A stretch of 64,000 nt of DNA, taken from assembly GCA_965221195.1 (NCBI GenBank), contig OZ244864.1:1798001-1862000 (forward strand), in the 5' to 3' direction. The notes beneath the pieces were generated by a model. The model saw only the letters and a program-made list of their open reading frames with translations, was not told the DNA's origin and did not search any database. Source of the stretch: Poriferisodalis sp965221195. Its GTDB lineage: Bacteria > Actinomycetota > Acidimicrobiia > Acidimicrobiales > Poriferisodalaceae. Shown here in pieces: positions 8,414-17,730 of this stretch. Position 1 is the stretch's first letter, and every line of letters begins with the position of its first letter. The position numbers were made by a program, and so were the translations under genes.

Positions 8414-9603
8414 GTACAAAACGTCGCCGTGCTAGCCAGCGACATCAGCGGCGTCAGCGGTTGCGTCAGCGTCGCAGCAACTCTGAGGCGGGGATCGCTG
8501 GGCGCTGCCGTGTGGACCGCCGCACCAAGAACTTGCTTCCTCGTCTAGCACGCGGCGAGATCGCTGTCATTCACCACGCCGATGTGGATCGGGTTGCCGC
8601 AGATGGGCTGCTAGCCGCCGGTGCTGCGGCAGTCGTCAATGCCATGCCGACGATGAGCGGTAGGTATCCGGCGCTGGGTGGGCTCACGCTCGCTCAGGCA
8701 GGGGTGCCGGTGCTTGATGGCATCGGCGAAGCGTCATTCGACGCGCTGCGCGACGGCGACCAGATCGTTGTGGCCGCCGACAAAGTGCTGCGCGACGGCC
8801 AACTGATCGGCACTGGTTGTCTCCGTGATGCGAAGTACTTCGAGCAGACGCTGGAATCGGCGCGCGTCGCAGTTCGCAGCGAACTCGGCAGCTTCGCCCG
8901 TAACACGCTGGAGTACCTACACCAAGAGCCGCAGATTCTCACCGAAGAGCTAGACGTTCCCCCGCTGCGCCACGAGCTGCGTCGTCGGCATGTGCTGGTG
9001 GTGGTGCGTGGTATCGACTACCGAGAAGATCTGGCTGCTCTGCGGCGTTCGGGCTACATAGGCGACATGCGACCTGTGATCATCGGCGTAGATGGAGGCG
9101 CCGACGCGCTGCTTGAAGTAGGCCTCACGCCTCAGATAATCATCGGTGACTTCGACTCGGTTTCGCCTCAAGCCCTGGGGTGCGGGGCCCAGCTCATCGT
9201 CCACGGCTACCCGTCTGGGGACGCACCTGGCGCTCGCAGACTCAAAGAAGCAGGTTTGGACTACGACATCATCGCAGCACCGGGCACCAGCGAAGATCTT
9301 GCGCTTCGATTGGCGTTTGAGCAGCGAGCCGAGCAGATCGTCGAAGTCGGCTCGCACACTTCCATGGTCGATTTCTTCGACAAGGGCCGCAGCGGCATGG
9401 CATCGACGTTTCTCACTCGCATGCAGGTGTCCTCAGCGATGGTGGATGCCAAGGGCGTGAGTCGGCTGTATCGCACCCAAGTGCGCAAACGGGACATGGC
9501 GATGCTCATCGTCTCGGCGCTTATCACCATTGGCGTCATCGCAGCGGTGACCGAGCCGGGCCGTCTGCTGCTGCGCACACTGTGGATCAACATGGGCTTT
9601 TGA
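8410..9603 (+). CDS. steA: SteA-like cytokinetic ring protein
   Basis: SteA is an actinobacterial division-site protein that works with SteB in septal peptidoglycan remodelling. The domain resembles thiamine pyrophosphokinase. In this 397-residue protein a very basic N-terminus (RRRASQRHQRRQRLRQRR) precedes a central domain with IIGVDGGADALLEVGLTPQ and IIGDFDSVSPQAL, diagnostic of the TPK-like fold. One C-terminal membrane helix (about 364-383) is present. The start overlaps recN by GTGA, and steB begins directly at the stop. The order recN-steA-steB matches Rv1696-Rv1698. Role is taken from the family. Confidence 0.88.
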   Translation: MSTKRRRASQRHQRRQRLRQRRSNSEAGIAGRCRVDRRTKNLLPRLARGEIAVIHHADVDRVAADGLLAAGAAAVVNAMPTMSGRYPALGGLTLAQAGVPVLDGIGEASFDALRDGDQIVVAADKVLRDGQLIGTGCLRDAKYFEQTLESARVAVRSELGSFARNTLEYLHQEPQILTEELDVPPLRHELRRRHVLVVVRGIDYREDLAALRRSGYIGDMRPVIIGVDGGADALLEVGLTPQIIIGDFDSVSPQALGCGAQLIVHGYPSGDAPGARRLKEAGLDYDIIAAPGTSEDLALRLAFEQRAEQIVEVGSHTSMVDFFDKGRSGMASTFLTRMQVSSAMVDAKGVSRLYRTQVRKRDMAMLIVSALITIGVIAAVTEPGRLLLRTLWINMGF

Positions 9604-10668
9604 GTGATCAATCTCCGCTACCACATCGTGTCTATCGCTGCCGTGTTCTTGGCTTTGGCTATTGGCTTGGCGCTCGGTTCAACGTTCGTGGACTCGGTGC
9701 TGGTGAGCAATTTGGAGTCACGCGTAGACCAGTTGCAGGCCGACACCGAGCAGGCGGTAGAGCGATCAGCGGAAGCCCAAGCGGCCCGAGATGAAGCTCT
9801 GGCAGCTCAACAGGAAGCCTTGGCAAACGTCGAGCGAGTGCGCGCAGAGCGAGTAGAGCTAGAAGAACTCGTGCGGCCCTACTTAGCGCAGGGGCGACTG
9901 GGCGGCACCATGACGCTCATCATTGCGGCGCGCACCGTCGATCCTGCGACTGTGGCCGCTGTCCGGGATCGGATCGCTGCCACGCAGACACGATTCGGCG
10001 GTGTGCTGTGGATCAGCGAAGAGCTGCGCCTCAATGATGAGGACGTACGCGCCGAGATCGCCGAGGCGTACTCGCTGGCGGGCAACAGCCGTGCAGCGGT
10101 GCAGCGGGCTTTGAATTTTCTCGTGCCCCAAGCACTGTTCCGGCCCGCTGAGGCGGGATCGTCTGGGTCGTCTGTCAGTACCGACATCAGCGCAGCCATC
10201 GACACTGGTGCCCTTGAAGGTTTCTCGCGCGGGTTCGCTGCGGTGCCCCAGACGCGCACAGCACTGACCGTGCTGCGTGACCTCGGATTGGTCTCCCATG
10301 ACGGCACTGGTGCGGTGGCGCTTCATCTGCTCGGCGGAGACAACATGCGACTTGTTGTGGTCACCGATGCCGCAGCAGCAGGCCTCAACGAGGGGTTCCT
10401 GTTTGAGATGCTCCGCTCAATAGCGCAAGACGGCCATGTCGGCACCGGTGTCATCGTTGAAGTGCCTGCCGGTGGCGTGCTGAGTGGCGCTTACGGTGCA
10501 GTGATCGATCGTGTTCGGTCAGACACGTTGTTGGCGGCATCGTTCTCGACGGTCAACGACGCGGACACATTCTTGGGAGACCTAGCGCTGTTGACAGCGC
10601 TGACGGAACTGCCCGACATCTCGCACTACTCGTCATCTGTCGTCAATCATGGGCTGGGTCCCCAATGA
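9604..10668 (+). CDS. steB: SteB / MctB-like membrane-anchored coiled-coil protein
   Basis: Member of the MctB/SteB (DUF3186) family, described as a copper-related channel in Mycobacterium and as the division partner of SteA in Corynebacterium. One N-terminal membrane helix (HIVSIAAVFLALAIGLALGS, residues 7-26) is followed by a coiled coil rich in E, A and Q (about 36-86), then a globular extracytoplasmic domain. Length 354 is typical. GTG at 9604 directly follows the steA stop, and the end overlaps the next gene by ATGA, so the operon continues. Confidence 0.88.
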   Translation: MINLRYHIVSIAAVFLALAIGLALGSTFVDSVLVSNLESRVDQLQADTEQAVERSAEAQAARDEALAAQQEALANVERVRAERVELEELVRPYLAQGRLGGTMTLIIAARTVDPATVAAVRDRIAATQTRFGGVLWISEELRLNDEDVRAEIAEAYSLAGNSRAAVQRALNFLVPQALFRPAEAGSSGSSVSTDISAAIDTGALEGFSRGFAAVPQTRTALTVLRDLGLVSHDGTGAVALHLLGGDNMRLVVVTDAAAAGLNEGFLFEMLRSIAQDGHVGTGVIVEVPAGGVLSGAYGAVIDRVRSDTLLAASFSTVNDADTFLGDLALLTALTELPDISHYSSSVVNHGLGPQ

Positions 10669-11474
10669 GGGATAACCCAACGAGGGGTGCTCCAGTGGTA
10701 CACGCAGTGGCGATCGTGCCGGCGTACAACCGGGCTGACACGGTCGGCGCAACAGTGACGGCACTGCGGACAGTGCTTGGCGTAACTGATGTGATCGTGG
10801 TGGACGACGGATCGGCAGACCGCACTGCGTCGGTTGCAGCGGCGGCGGGGGCCCGCGTCGTTGAGCTTGCTCGCAACCGCGGCAAGGGCGCTGCTGTTGC
10901 GGCGGGGATTGCAGCCTCTGGCGCTGCTGAGGTGTACCTGCTAGTTGACGCAGATCTGGGCGACAGTGCTGCTTTGGCGGGCGCGCTCATCGAGCCGGTC
11001 GCTCAGGGTCTGGCAGATATGACGATCGCTGTGTTCGGCCCGGTGAGCCAATCGACCGGGTTCGGCTTCGTCAAGGCATTCGCGGCACGCGTCCTGCGCA
11101 ACGAGACGGGACTCGAGCTGGCCGAACCCCTCTCAGGCCAGCGTGCTGTACGAGGCTCGCTGCTGAGATCGGTGTCGCTCGCTGCCGGGTTCGGCCTCGA
11201 GATCGGACTGACATTCGATGCTGCACATAGCGAGGCCCGCATCAGCGAAGTCGCCGTAGGATTCACCCACCGGCCGAGCGAACGTGATCTCAGTGGCTTT
11301 GCGCACCGGGCTCGCATCGGACGCCATGTTTTGGCTGCCGTGACGGCTCGCATTGGCTGGCGCAAGGCCGTCGGCTGCTTGGCGATCTGCGTGCTCAACC
11401 GCGTCTTGTCGACAGCTCGTCGAGTACTGATGCGCATTGGGGGGCAGCGACTGGCGCTCGCAGCGCAACAGTAA
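10665..11474 (+). CDS. Family 2 glycosyltransferase
   Basis: A GT-A fold sugar transferase probably acting at the inner face of the membrane. HAVAIVPAYNRADTVGATV opens the nucleotide-binding fold, with DDGSAD near 46-51 and the metal-binding LLVDADLGD near 93-101. An acceptor-side GQRAVRGSLL segment follows. Resemblance is to polyprenyl-phosphate glycosyltransferases and glucosyl-3-phosphoglycerate-synthase-like enzymes, but no membrane helices follow. It overlaps steB and the next gene and is therefore co-expressed with the division genes and a MraY-like transferase, suggesting a cell-envelope glycan. Substrate is not predictable from sequence. Confidence 0.85.
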   Translation: MRDNPTRGAPVVHAVAIVPAYNRADTVGATVTALRTVLGVTDVIVVDDGSADRTASVAAAAGARVVELARNRGKGAAVAAGIAASGAAEVYLLVDADLGDSAALAGALIEPVAQGLADMTIAVFGPVSQSTGFGFVKAFAARVLRNETGLELAEPLSGQRAVRGSLLRSVSLAAGFGLEIGLTFDAAHSEARISEVAVGFTHRPSERDLSGFAHRARIGRHVLAAVTARIGWRKAVGCLAICVLNRVLSTARRVLMRIGGQRLALAAQQ

Positions 11475-12688
11475 TGGCGGCGCGCACATCGACGTCGATT
11501 GCCGTGTTCGCTTGGGGATCTGAAATCGAGAGCGTCGCTGCGGTGGCGGCAGCGAACTCAACGCACTTCGTGAGACTCTCGCCGTCATTGGCCGTCATCG
11601 ACAGCAGGCTCGAAGCAGCGGCGCTGCTCCTCGGTGCCTTCGCAGGGTCGCTGCTTGTTGCATCGCTGCTGTGGCGCTGGCTTGGCTCACGCATGAACCG
11701 TGAGCGCTGGATGAGGGCCAACTACCGCCAATGGCCGGTGATCTGCCCCTCAGGAGTCGTTGCCCTCTGGGTCAGCGCTCCCGCAGTCGTCGCTGTTGGC
11801 GTCATCGTCGTCTTGTCAGGCCGCGGGGAACGCTGGGTAGCGCTCACCCCCGATGAGTTCATGTCTCTGGTGGTCCGTTCGCCGGGTTCGGCCACGATTG
11901 CCGGTGCCGTCGCCGCGCTCATGCTGCTCGGGGGCTTCGGATGGCTCGGCTACTACGACGACACCGCAGGCGAGTCAGACGGGTCGAGCGGACGGCACGG
12001 CGGCGGGTTCAGGTGGCATCTTCGTCGCAGCTGGCAGCGTCGTTGGCCCACGACAGGAACGGTCAAGGCGGTGGGAGGTCTCGCCATCGCAACGGTTTGC
12101 GTCCAGATTGCCTTGTGGGGCGACCCAGCGCAGGTTTGGGACTTCGGGGGTCGCTGGCTCGATGCGGCACCGGCACCGTCTGTGCTGGGTTTGCGCTGCG
12201 ATCAAGATGCGGTGTGGAGCGTGTGGGCACTGGCGCGCGGCGCGTTGATCGTGGCGTTGTCGGCCAACTTGTTGAACTTGTTGGACCGAGCCCCCGGGCG
12301 CGCAGTCAAGGCGGCACTTGGTTGGTGGTGCGTAGCCTTGGTGCCGGCAGTGCTCGTGGGGTTCGGTTCGGCGGGAGGTTCTGGGCTGGGCTCTGAAGCC
12401 TTGCAGTGGGTGACGTGGGCCGGTGCCGTTGTGGGCGCATCGACCGGGCTGCTGCGCAGCGAATTAGCTGAGGAGCACATGCTGGGCGACACGGGCGTCA
12501 ATCCCTTGGGCGCCATGCTGGGCATGTCAACGATTGTCGTGTACTCCTCAGCTGTGCTGTGGGCGGTCCTAGCAGTGCTGGCGGCGTTGAACCTAGCGAG
12601 CGAACGATGGTCGTTCAGCCGGATTATCGACGCAGTACCTCCGTTGCGATGGCTGGACCGGCTCGGCTCGCCCTACCGGTCCTATTGA
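11474..12688 (+). CDS. MraY/WecA-like polyprenyl-phosphate glycosyl-1-phosphate transferase, divergent
   Basis: A polytopic membrane protein (404 residues, about 10 hydrophobic segments). GWLGYYDDTAG near 152-162 matches the DDxxG motif region of the superfamily. NLLNLLDRAPGRAVK near 263-277 matches the NLxDGxxG/NLLDLRPGRA motif of actinobacterial homologues. These motifs bind the metal and undecaprenyl-phosphate. True MraY and WecA are better conserved, so this is a paralogue whose sugar substrate is unknown. ATG at 11474 overlaps the preceding stop by one base. Placed with the GT2 gene after steAB, it likely starts synthesis of a lipid-linked envelope sugar. Confidence 0.75.
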   Translation: MAARTSTSIAVFAWGSEIESVAAVAAANSTHFVRLSPSLAVIDSRLEAAALLLGAFAGSLLVASLLWRWLGSRMNRERWMRANYRQWPVICPSGVVALWVSAPAVVAVGVIVVLSGRGERWVALTPDEFMSLVVRSPGSATIAGAVAALMLLGGFGWLGYYDDTAGESDGSSGRHGGGFRWHLRRSWQRRWPTTGTVKAVGGLAIATVCVQIALWGDPAQVWDFGGRWLDAAPAPSVLGLRCDQDAVWSVWALARGALIVALSANLLNLLDRAPGRAVKAALGWWCVALVPAVLVGFGSAGGSGLGSEALQWVTWAGAVVGASTGLLRSELAEEHMLGDTGVNPLGAMLGMSTIVVYSSAVLWAVLAVLAALNLASERWSFSRIIDAVPPLRWLDRLGSPYRSY

Positions 12689-12699
12689 CCGCTGTTGGC

Positions 12700-12716
12700 T
12701 ATCCTGCCCCACGCAT
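12700..12716 (+). promoter_or_regulatory. Candidate -10 box for the 538-aa membrane protein gene
   Basis: TATCCT at 12700-12705 is a strong TAnnnT -10 element, 11 nt before the ATG at 12717. This would give a leader of only a few bases. Confidence 0.45.
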
Positions 12717-14333
12717 ATGCATCCCCGCAGATTTCAGCGCCACAAACCGCGCTTTGGCTTTGCAGTTCTCACTTGGTTGCCAACTGTGCTGGTGGTGTCG
12801 CCGCTGGTGGGGCTCTCCCTGTCCACGGATGCAAGGCGCATGATGTTTTTTCGCCCGATTCATGGCGGTGCGAACCCAGTAGCAGCAGCGCGTCAAGTCT
12901 TTAGAGGAATCGAGCCGTATCTTCTTGACCACGGGAATTTTCGTCCAATCGGACGCCTGTGGGAGTGGTTGGTCATTGCGCTTGCTTATGACACAAGCGA
13001 AGCGGCCGCGCTGCCGCCACATGTAGTCCTCGGTGGGATACGGCTGCTGATGGCTGCGTGTGTTGCAGTATCGGCTGCCGCATTAGTCAGAGCGTTGATG
13101 CGATCAGCCGGCGTTGAGAAATCTTTGGTGTCGCTGTACCCGCTGGTCTTGGCCGGACTCCTGATTACGAACCGGGGAAACGGTGGCTTCGGGGCGCTTC
13201 CGCAAATGTTTGCGGGCTCTGTTGCGCTCATGTTGGTCATCACGCTGACGGTCTGCCGTGACAAAGACTTTGAGTCGCGATCGCTGCGGTTTCATGAATA
13301 CTTGCTGATGGCGTTCGGTGGCGTAGTAGCTGCTGCGTTCTACGATCTGATGTACCTAACACCGGTGCTTGCGGCAGTGTTCTTAATGAGCCGAGCTATT
13401 GCTGCCGGTATCTCGTTTCGCGCCCTGCTGAGCACCGCAGCAGTCCGTCGATGGCTGGTGTTTGCCACGGCGTTTGCGCTCGTATTCATTCCAACGCGGG
13501 TAATTATTGCCTTCAATTGTGCGGCTGGCGGATGTTATGAAGGTTCTTCTGCAAGTTTGACCAAAGCTGCATTCAGCACCATATTAGGCCGGTTGTGGAG
13601 TGGATTGCCACCATTTGGCTGGGCAGAAGCCTCCGAGCGTTCTCAACGGGCCGGTGCCGAACTCGGGTTCTTGGACCTCTGGGACAATTCATACATTGCG
13701 ATCGTCTTGATGGCGATTGTCGCTCTGGCTGTTGCTATTGCCCAAAGAGCAGCATCGCCCATCTGGACGGCGGCGGAGGGGGCGACGGCAGGCGGGGGAC
13801 AGGCGAATCCAAGACACGGCCAGCTTGCGCTGGCATTGTGCTTGGTCGGCATCACAGCAGCGGCAGGCGCAGCGGTTATCGCCGGACTCTCAGAAAGGAT
13901 GCAGAACAGCCAGATTGCGATTGGCCCCTCTTGGCGTGAGACAGTGCTCACGCAGGTCGGATGGTCTTTTGTGGCCGCTGCGTGCCTAGTCGTGCTGGAC
14001 ATGGCTCGGCGCACCAAGGCGACCCAACGCGTGATGAGGGGCGCTGTCGCTGCCGCACTTACTCTGGCAATGACGGCGACGCTGCTTGCGAACTGGCAGC
14101 ACGCAGAGACTCGGCGCCGTAGCGATGCCGACGCGCTGATGAGCCTCGTCGCCTCAAGTGCCGTATTGTCGGCGGATGGCCCAAGCGCGAATGACGCGCG
14201 CTGCCAACTCATCGAAGCGCTGACCGAGGAAATCCCCGATGGTTGGGCAAGTGGCGAGAATATCCGATCAGATCTTGAGCGTCTGTGGCTGACTCGCTAC
14301 GGATTTCCCTACTGTCAGCCACAGGCGAAGTGA
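12717..14333 (+). CDS. Polytopic membrane protein of unknown function, GT-C-like layout
   Basis: Not recognised as a named family. The 538-residue protein has about ten hydrophobic segments, an early extracytoplasmic loop with RPIHGGANPVAAARQ and FRPIGRLWEW, and a soluble C-terminus. FRPIGRLWEW resembles the loop region of membrane glycosyltransferases of GT-C type that use lipid-linked sugars, which is the best guess. The segment reads as more AT-rich than its neighbours, including runs such as cgtattcattccaac, so it may have been acquired. It lies between the envelope-glycan genes and pyrG, a position without a counterpart in the mycobacterial order. Confidence 0.6.
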   Translation: MHPRRFQRHKPRFGFAVLTWLPTVLVVSPLVGLSLSTDARRMMFFRPIHGGANPVAAARQVFRGIEPYLLDHGNFRPIGRLWEWLVIALAYDTSEAAALPPHVVLGGIRLLMAACVAVSAAALVRALMRSAGVEKSLVSLYPLVLAGLLITNRGNGGFGALPQMFAGSVALMLVITLTVCRDKDFESRSLRFHEYLLMAFGGVVAAAFYDLMYLTPVLAAVFLMSRAIAAGISFRALLSTAAVRRWLVFATAFALVFIPTRVIIAFNCAAGGCYEGSSASLTKAAFSTILGRLWSGLPPFGWAEASERSQRAGAELGFLDLWDNSYIAIVLMAIVALAVAIAQRAASPIWTAAEGATAGGGQANPRHGQLALALCLVGITAAAGAAVIAGLSERMQNSQIAIGPSWRETVLTQVGWSFVAAACLVVLDMARRTKATQRVMRGAVAAALTLAMTATLLANWQHAETRRRSDADALMSLVASSAVLSADGPSANDARCQLIEALTEEIPDGWASGENIRSDLERLWLTRYGFPYCQPQAK

Positions 14334-14390
14334 TGAATGCTCGGCTCGGGCGGTCTTCAGCCCTCCGAGCACTCTCTTATGGCCTCTGCC

Positions 14391-15938
14391 TTATGGCTTC
14401 TGCATGGCGGCAGCGCAGCGCCGATGCGCCGCTAGTCGTTCGTCGAGGGCACCATGGACCAGTTCGCCGTTTGTTACCACCGGTCGGCCAGCCACGATGG
14501 TGTCGCGGGCCGACAGCGGGCCGCAGCGCAGCCACGCTTCGATCGGGTCAGACAGTGCGCCGGCAAACGCGGGGCCATCAAGTTTCCACACCACCACGTC
14601 GCCGCACGCGCCTACAGATAGCTCACCGATCTCACCGACACGCCCGAGGCAGCCCGCACCGCCGCGAGTGGCTACCTCTAACACTTCGCGTGCGGAGAAA
14701 TACCCGAGGTTGCCGTGTTGAGGGCTGTTGGGCAGCGGGTCGGCTTGTTCGGTATTTACGCCGTGATCGCAGTTCCGGTCGCCAACGGGTCGGCCGCTGT
14801 CGAGTCCCTGCTCAGCACTTAGGTGCTGCTGGCCATCGCGCAGCCGACCGACTAGGAGCGCGTTGCGCGCTTCGGTCCACATCGAAGCTGAATCGGTGCT
14901 CGCCGAGCCGTCAACGCCGAGACCTACGGGAACTCCTGCGGCGCGCAGTTCGCGCACCGGGGCCAGTCCAACGCCGAGCATCAGGTTCGAACTCGGACAA
15001 TGCGCAACGCCGGTGCCCCAAGCACCGAGCCGTTTGATCTCCGCTTTGTTGGGCTGCACGCCGTGAGCGATCCACGAACGATAGGTGCCCCAGCCGCAAT
15101 GCTCGAAATACTCCACCGGCCGCATCCCGAACATCTCTGCACAGAAGCCGTCCTCGCCGGGGTCTTCGCACAAGTGAGTGTGCAGGCGCACATCGAGACG
15201 CTCAGCTAGCTCTGCTGTGGCTGTCATCAGCTCGGTCGAGACCGAGAACGGCGAGCAGGGCGCAAGAGCAATCTGCACCATCGCATCGGGCGAGCGGTCA
15301 TGATGTGTGTCCACTAGCCGCTGCGAATCCTCCAGTATCTCCTCAGGGGTCTGACAGACCTCATCGGGTGGCAGACCGCCGTCGGATTGGCCCAGCGACA
15401 TTGAGCCGCGTGTGGGATGGAAACGCATTCTGAGTTCTGTTGCCGCAGCTATCTCTGCGGCGATGAGGTCGCCGGCACCGCGGGGGTGTACATAGAGATG
15501 GTCGGTGCTGGTGGTGCAGCCTCCCAGCGCCAGCTCAGCGAGGCCGACCCAAGCTGACAGATACGCGCCCTCTTCGTTGAGTCGCGCCCACAGCGGGTAC
15601 AACGTGGTGAGCCAATCAAATAGGCCACCTCGCAGTGCCGGTGCGTATGACCTAGTGAGATTTTGGTACATGTGGTGGTGGGTGTTGATTAGCCCCGGTG
15701 TTACCAAGCAGCCCTGCGCGTTGATGCGCTGCGTCGCCGCCGGGGGTGCTTCGGAGGCACCGCCCAGCGCGCTGATCTTCCCGTTGGTGATCGCGACCCA
15801 GCCATCGGCGATCTCCCGACGCTGCGCGTCGCAGGTGGCCAGCAGATCGGCACGATGCACGAGCAGGTCCGCAACCGCAGGAGTTCGCTCCCTGTTCTGC
15901 TGGTGAGCACCCTGGGGGTTGGCACCGGTGTCGTTCAT
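14391..15938 (-). CDS. 8-oxoguanine deaminase-like amidohydrolase
   Basis: A cytosolic zinc hydrolase of the amidohydrolase superfamily. The closest recognised type is 8-oxoguanine deaminase (8-oxoguanine to urate plus ammonia), with atrazine-chlorohydrolase-like enzymes as alternatives. Motifs in the 515 residues are LVTPGLINTHHHMYQNLTR (metal HxH), LHTHLCED, AHCPSSNLMLG and GLGVDGSASTDS (metal aspartate). Between residues about 370 and 412, after ARNALLVGRLRDG, a hydrophilic segment of roughly 35-40 residues (HLSAEQGLDSGRP...) is not expected in the family and interrupts the usual run into FSAREVLEVATRGGA. It faces pyrG divergently. The product urate would connect with the xanthine-dehydrogenase-like cluster at 55-60 kb. 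Confidence 0.82.
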   Translation of the reverse strand: MNDTGANPQGAHQQNRERTPAVADLLVHRADLLATCDAQRREIADGWVAITNGKISALGGASEAPPAATQRINAQGCLVTPGLINTHHHMYQNLTRSYAPALRGGLFDWLTTLYPLWARLNEEGAYLSAWVGLAELALGGCTTSTDHLYVHPRGAGDLIAAEIAAATELRMRFHPTRGSMSLGQSDGGLPPDEVCQTPEEILEDSQRLVDTHHDRSPDAMVQIALAPCSPFSVSTELMTATAELAERLDVRLHTHLCEDPGEDGFCAEMFGMRPVEYFEHCGWGTYRSWIAHGVQPNKAEIKRLGAWGTGVAHCPSSNLMLGVGLAPVRELRAAGVPVGLGVDGSASTDSASMWTEARNALLVGRLRDGQQHLSAEQGLDSGRPVGDRNCDHGVNTEQADPLPNSPQHGNLGYFSAREVLEVATRGGAGCLGRVGEIGELSVGACGDVVVWKLDGPAFAGALSDPIEAWLRCGPLSARDTIVAGRPVVTNGELVHGALDERLAAHRRCAAAMQKP

Positions 15939-16048
15939 TGTTTCCCGCCTGCGTTAGCCGATCCTGCATCAATCCACAGGCTCACAAATGACGGTAGCTT
16001 GACGGCGCATGGGCCAAAATCCCCCCAGCGGGCTGCTGAGACCATCAC

Positions 16049-17728
16049 ATGGCTAAGCACATCTTTGTCACCGGCGGTGTGGCTAGCTCCCTCGGCAAGG
16101 GTCTTACCGCTGCGTCTTTGGGGAGGCTGCTCGTAGCGCGGGGCTTGCGGGTCACGATGCAAAAGTTGGACCCTTACATCAACGTCGATCCCGGCACCCT
16201 CAACCCCTATGAGCACGGTGAGGTGTTCGTCACTGACGACGGCGGCGAGACCGACCTTGACCTTGGCCATTACGAGCGGTTCATCGACGTTTCTTTGACT
16301 CGCGATTCCAACGCCACCACCGGCTCGATTTATCAGCAGGTGCTTGCTGATGAGCGCCGCGGTGAGTATCTCGGCCGGACCGTGCAGGTCATCCCGCACA
16401 TCACCGACGAGATCAAAGAACGCATCCGCAAGCTGGCAACCAGCGATGTGGATGTGGTCATCACCGAGGTCGGTGGCACGGTTGGCGATATTGAGATCTT
16501 GCCGTTCCTCGAAGCGATCCGTCAGATGCGTCTTGAGGTCGGCCGGCGGAACGTCTGCTACGTACACGTCACGCTGGTGCCGTTCATCGGTCCCTCCGGC
16601 GAGCAAAAGACGAAACCCACGCAGCACTCAGTTACTGAGCTGCGTAGCCGCGGTGTGCAGCCTGATGCCATCGTGTTGCGCAGCGAAGGCCCTATTGAGG
16701 ACGGCTTGCGCAACAAAATCGCCAATCTGAGCGATGTTGAGCTGGCCGGGGTGGTCAACGCGCCCGACTCGTCGATCCTGTATGAGATACCGATGGTGCT
16801 CCACGCCGAAGGGCTTGACAGCTTCCTGTGCGACATTTTGGAATTGGAGGGTGTCGAGCCGGACCTCACCGAATGGGAAGCGATGCTTTCACGCATCAAG
16901 GCGCCTCAAGCGAAAGTGCGTGTCGGCATTATCGGCAAGTACGTGGCATTGCCCGATGCCTACCTGTCGGTGGTCGAGGCTTTGCGGCACGCGGCTTCGT
17001 ACCACGGTGTCGAGGTTGACATTGAGTGGATTCTGTCTGAGGAGATCGAGGGCCTGCTAGCGGCGGGGAGGCTGCGGCATCTCGACGGCATGGTGATTCC
17101 CGGCGGGTTCGGTTCGCGTGGCATCGAAGGCAAGGTGGCCGCAGCCGCTTACTCCCGAGAGAACGACATTCCTTGTCTCGGTTTGTGTTTGGGGCTCCAA
17201 GTCATGGTCATTGAGTTCTGCCGCAACGAGCTAGGACTGCTAGGCGCTAACTCGACCGAGTTTGACCCCAACACACTGCACCCAGTCATCGACCTCATGC
17301 ACGCGCAGCGCAGCGTCCAAGACATGGGTGGCACTATGCGGCTCGGTGCTTACGTCGCCCGGTTGGCACCACGCAGCCGGGTTGCTGCGATGTACGGCGA
17401 CACGCTAGTGAACGAACGGCACCGTCACCGCTACGAGGTCAACAGCGCCTACCGGGAACCGATGACCGAAGCTGGTTTGCAGTGCAGCGGTCTCTCGCCC
17501 GATGGTCGCTTGGCGGAATTCGTTGAGCTGGACAGTCACCCGTTTTGGGTGGGAACCCAAGCGCATCCTGAGTTCAAAAGCCGCCCCGACCGGCCCGCTC
17601 CGCTGTTCTGCGGCCTTGTAGGCGCCGCACTTGCTCGCGCCCAAGGACGCAACCCGCAGCTGCTACCTACCGTCTCAGCAACAGGACCCAAGCACACGAG
17701 CGGGTCCGGCACTGATCCGATGAGCTGA
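16049..17728 (+). CDS. pyrG: CTP synthase
   Basis: Makes CTP from UTP, ATP and glutamine. The 559-residue protein has the N-terminal synthetase domain beginning KHIFVTGGVASSLGKGLTAASLG, with KLDPYINVDPGTLNPYEHGEVFVTDDGGE. The class I glutamine amidotransferase domain follows, with nucleophile CLGLCLGLQVM near 376-386, and catalytic histidine and glutamate in HPEFKSRP near 506. Length is normal. It is followed 3 nt later by xerD. The synteny steB...pyrG...xerD is conserved in actinobacteria, with three extra genes and an antisense deaminase inserted here. No ribosome site is clear. Confidence 0.97.
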   Translation: MAKHIFVTGGVASSLGKGLTAASLGRLLVARGLRVTMQKLDPYINVDPGTLNPYEHGEVFVTDDGGETDLDLGHYERFIDVSLTRDSNATTGSIYQQVLADERRGEYLGRTVQVIPHITDEIKERIRKLATSDVDVVITEVGGTVGDIEILPFLEAIRQMRLEVGRRNVCYVHVTLVPFIGPSGEQKTKPTQHSVTELRSRGVQPDAIVLRSEGPIEDGLRNKIANLSDVELAGVVNAPDSSILYEIPMVLHAEGLDSFLCDILELEGVEPDLTEWEAMLSRIKAPQAKVRVGIIGKYVALPDAYLSVVEALRHAASYHGVEVDIEWILSEEIEGLLAAGRLRHLDGMVIPGGFGSRGIEGKVAAAAYSRENDIPCLGLCLGLQVMVIEFCRNELGLLGANSTEFDPNTLHPVIDLMHAQRSVQDMGGTMRLGAYVARLAPRSRVAAMYGDTLVNERHRHRYEVNSAYREPMTEAGLQCSGLSPDGRLAEFVELDSHPFWVGTQAHPEFKSRPDRPAPLFCGLVGAALARAQGRNPQLLPTVSATGPKHTSGSGTDPMS

Positions 17729-17730
17729 CT

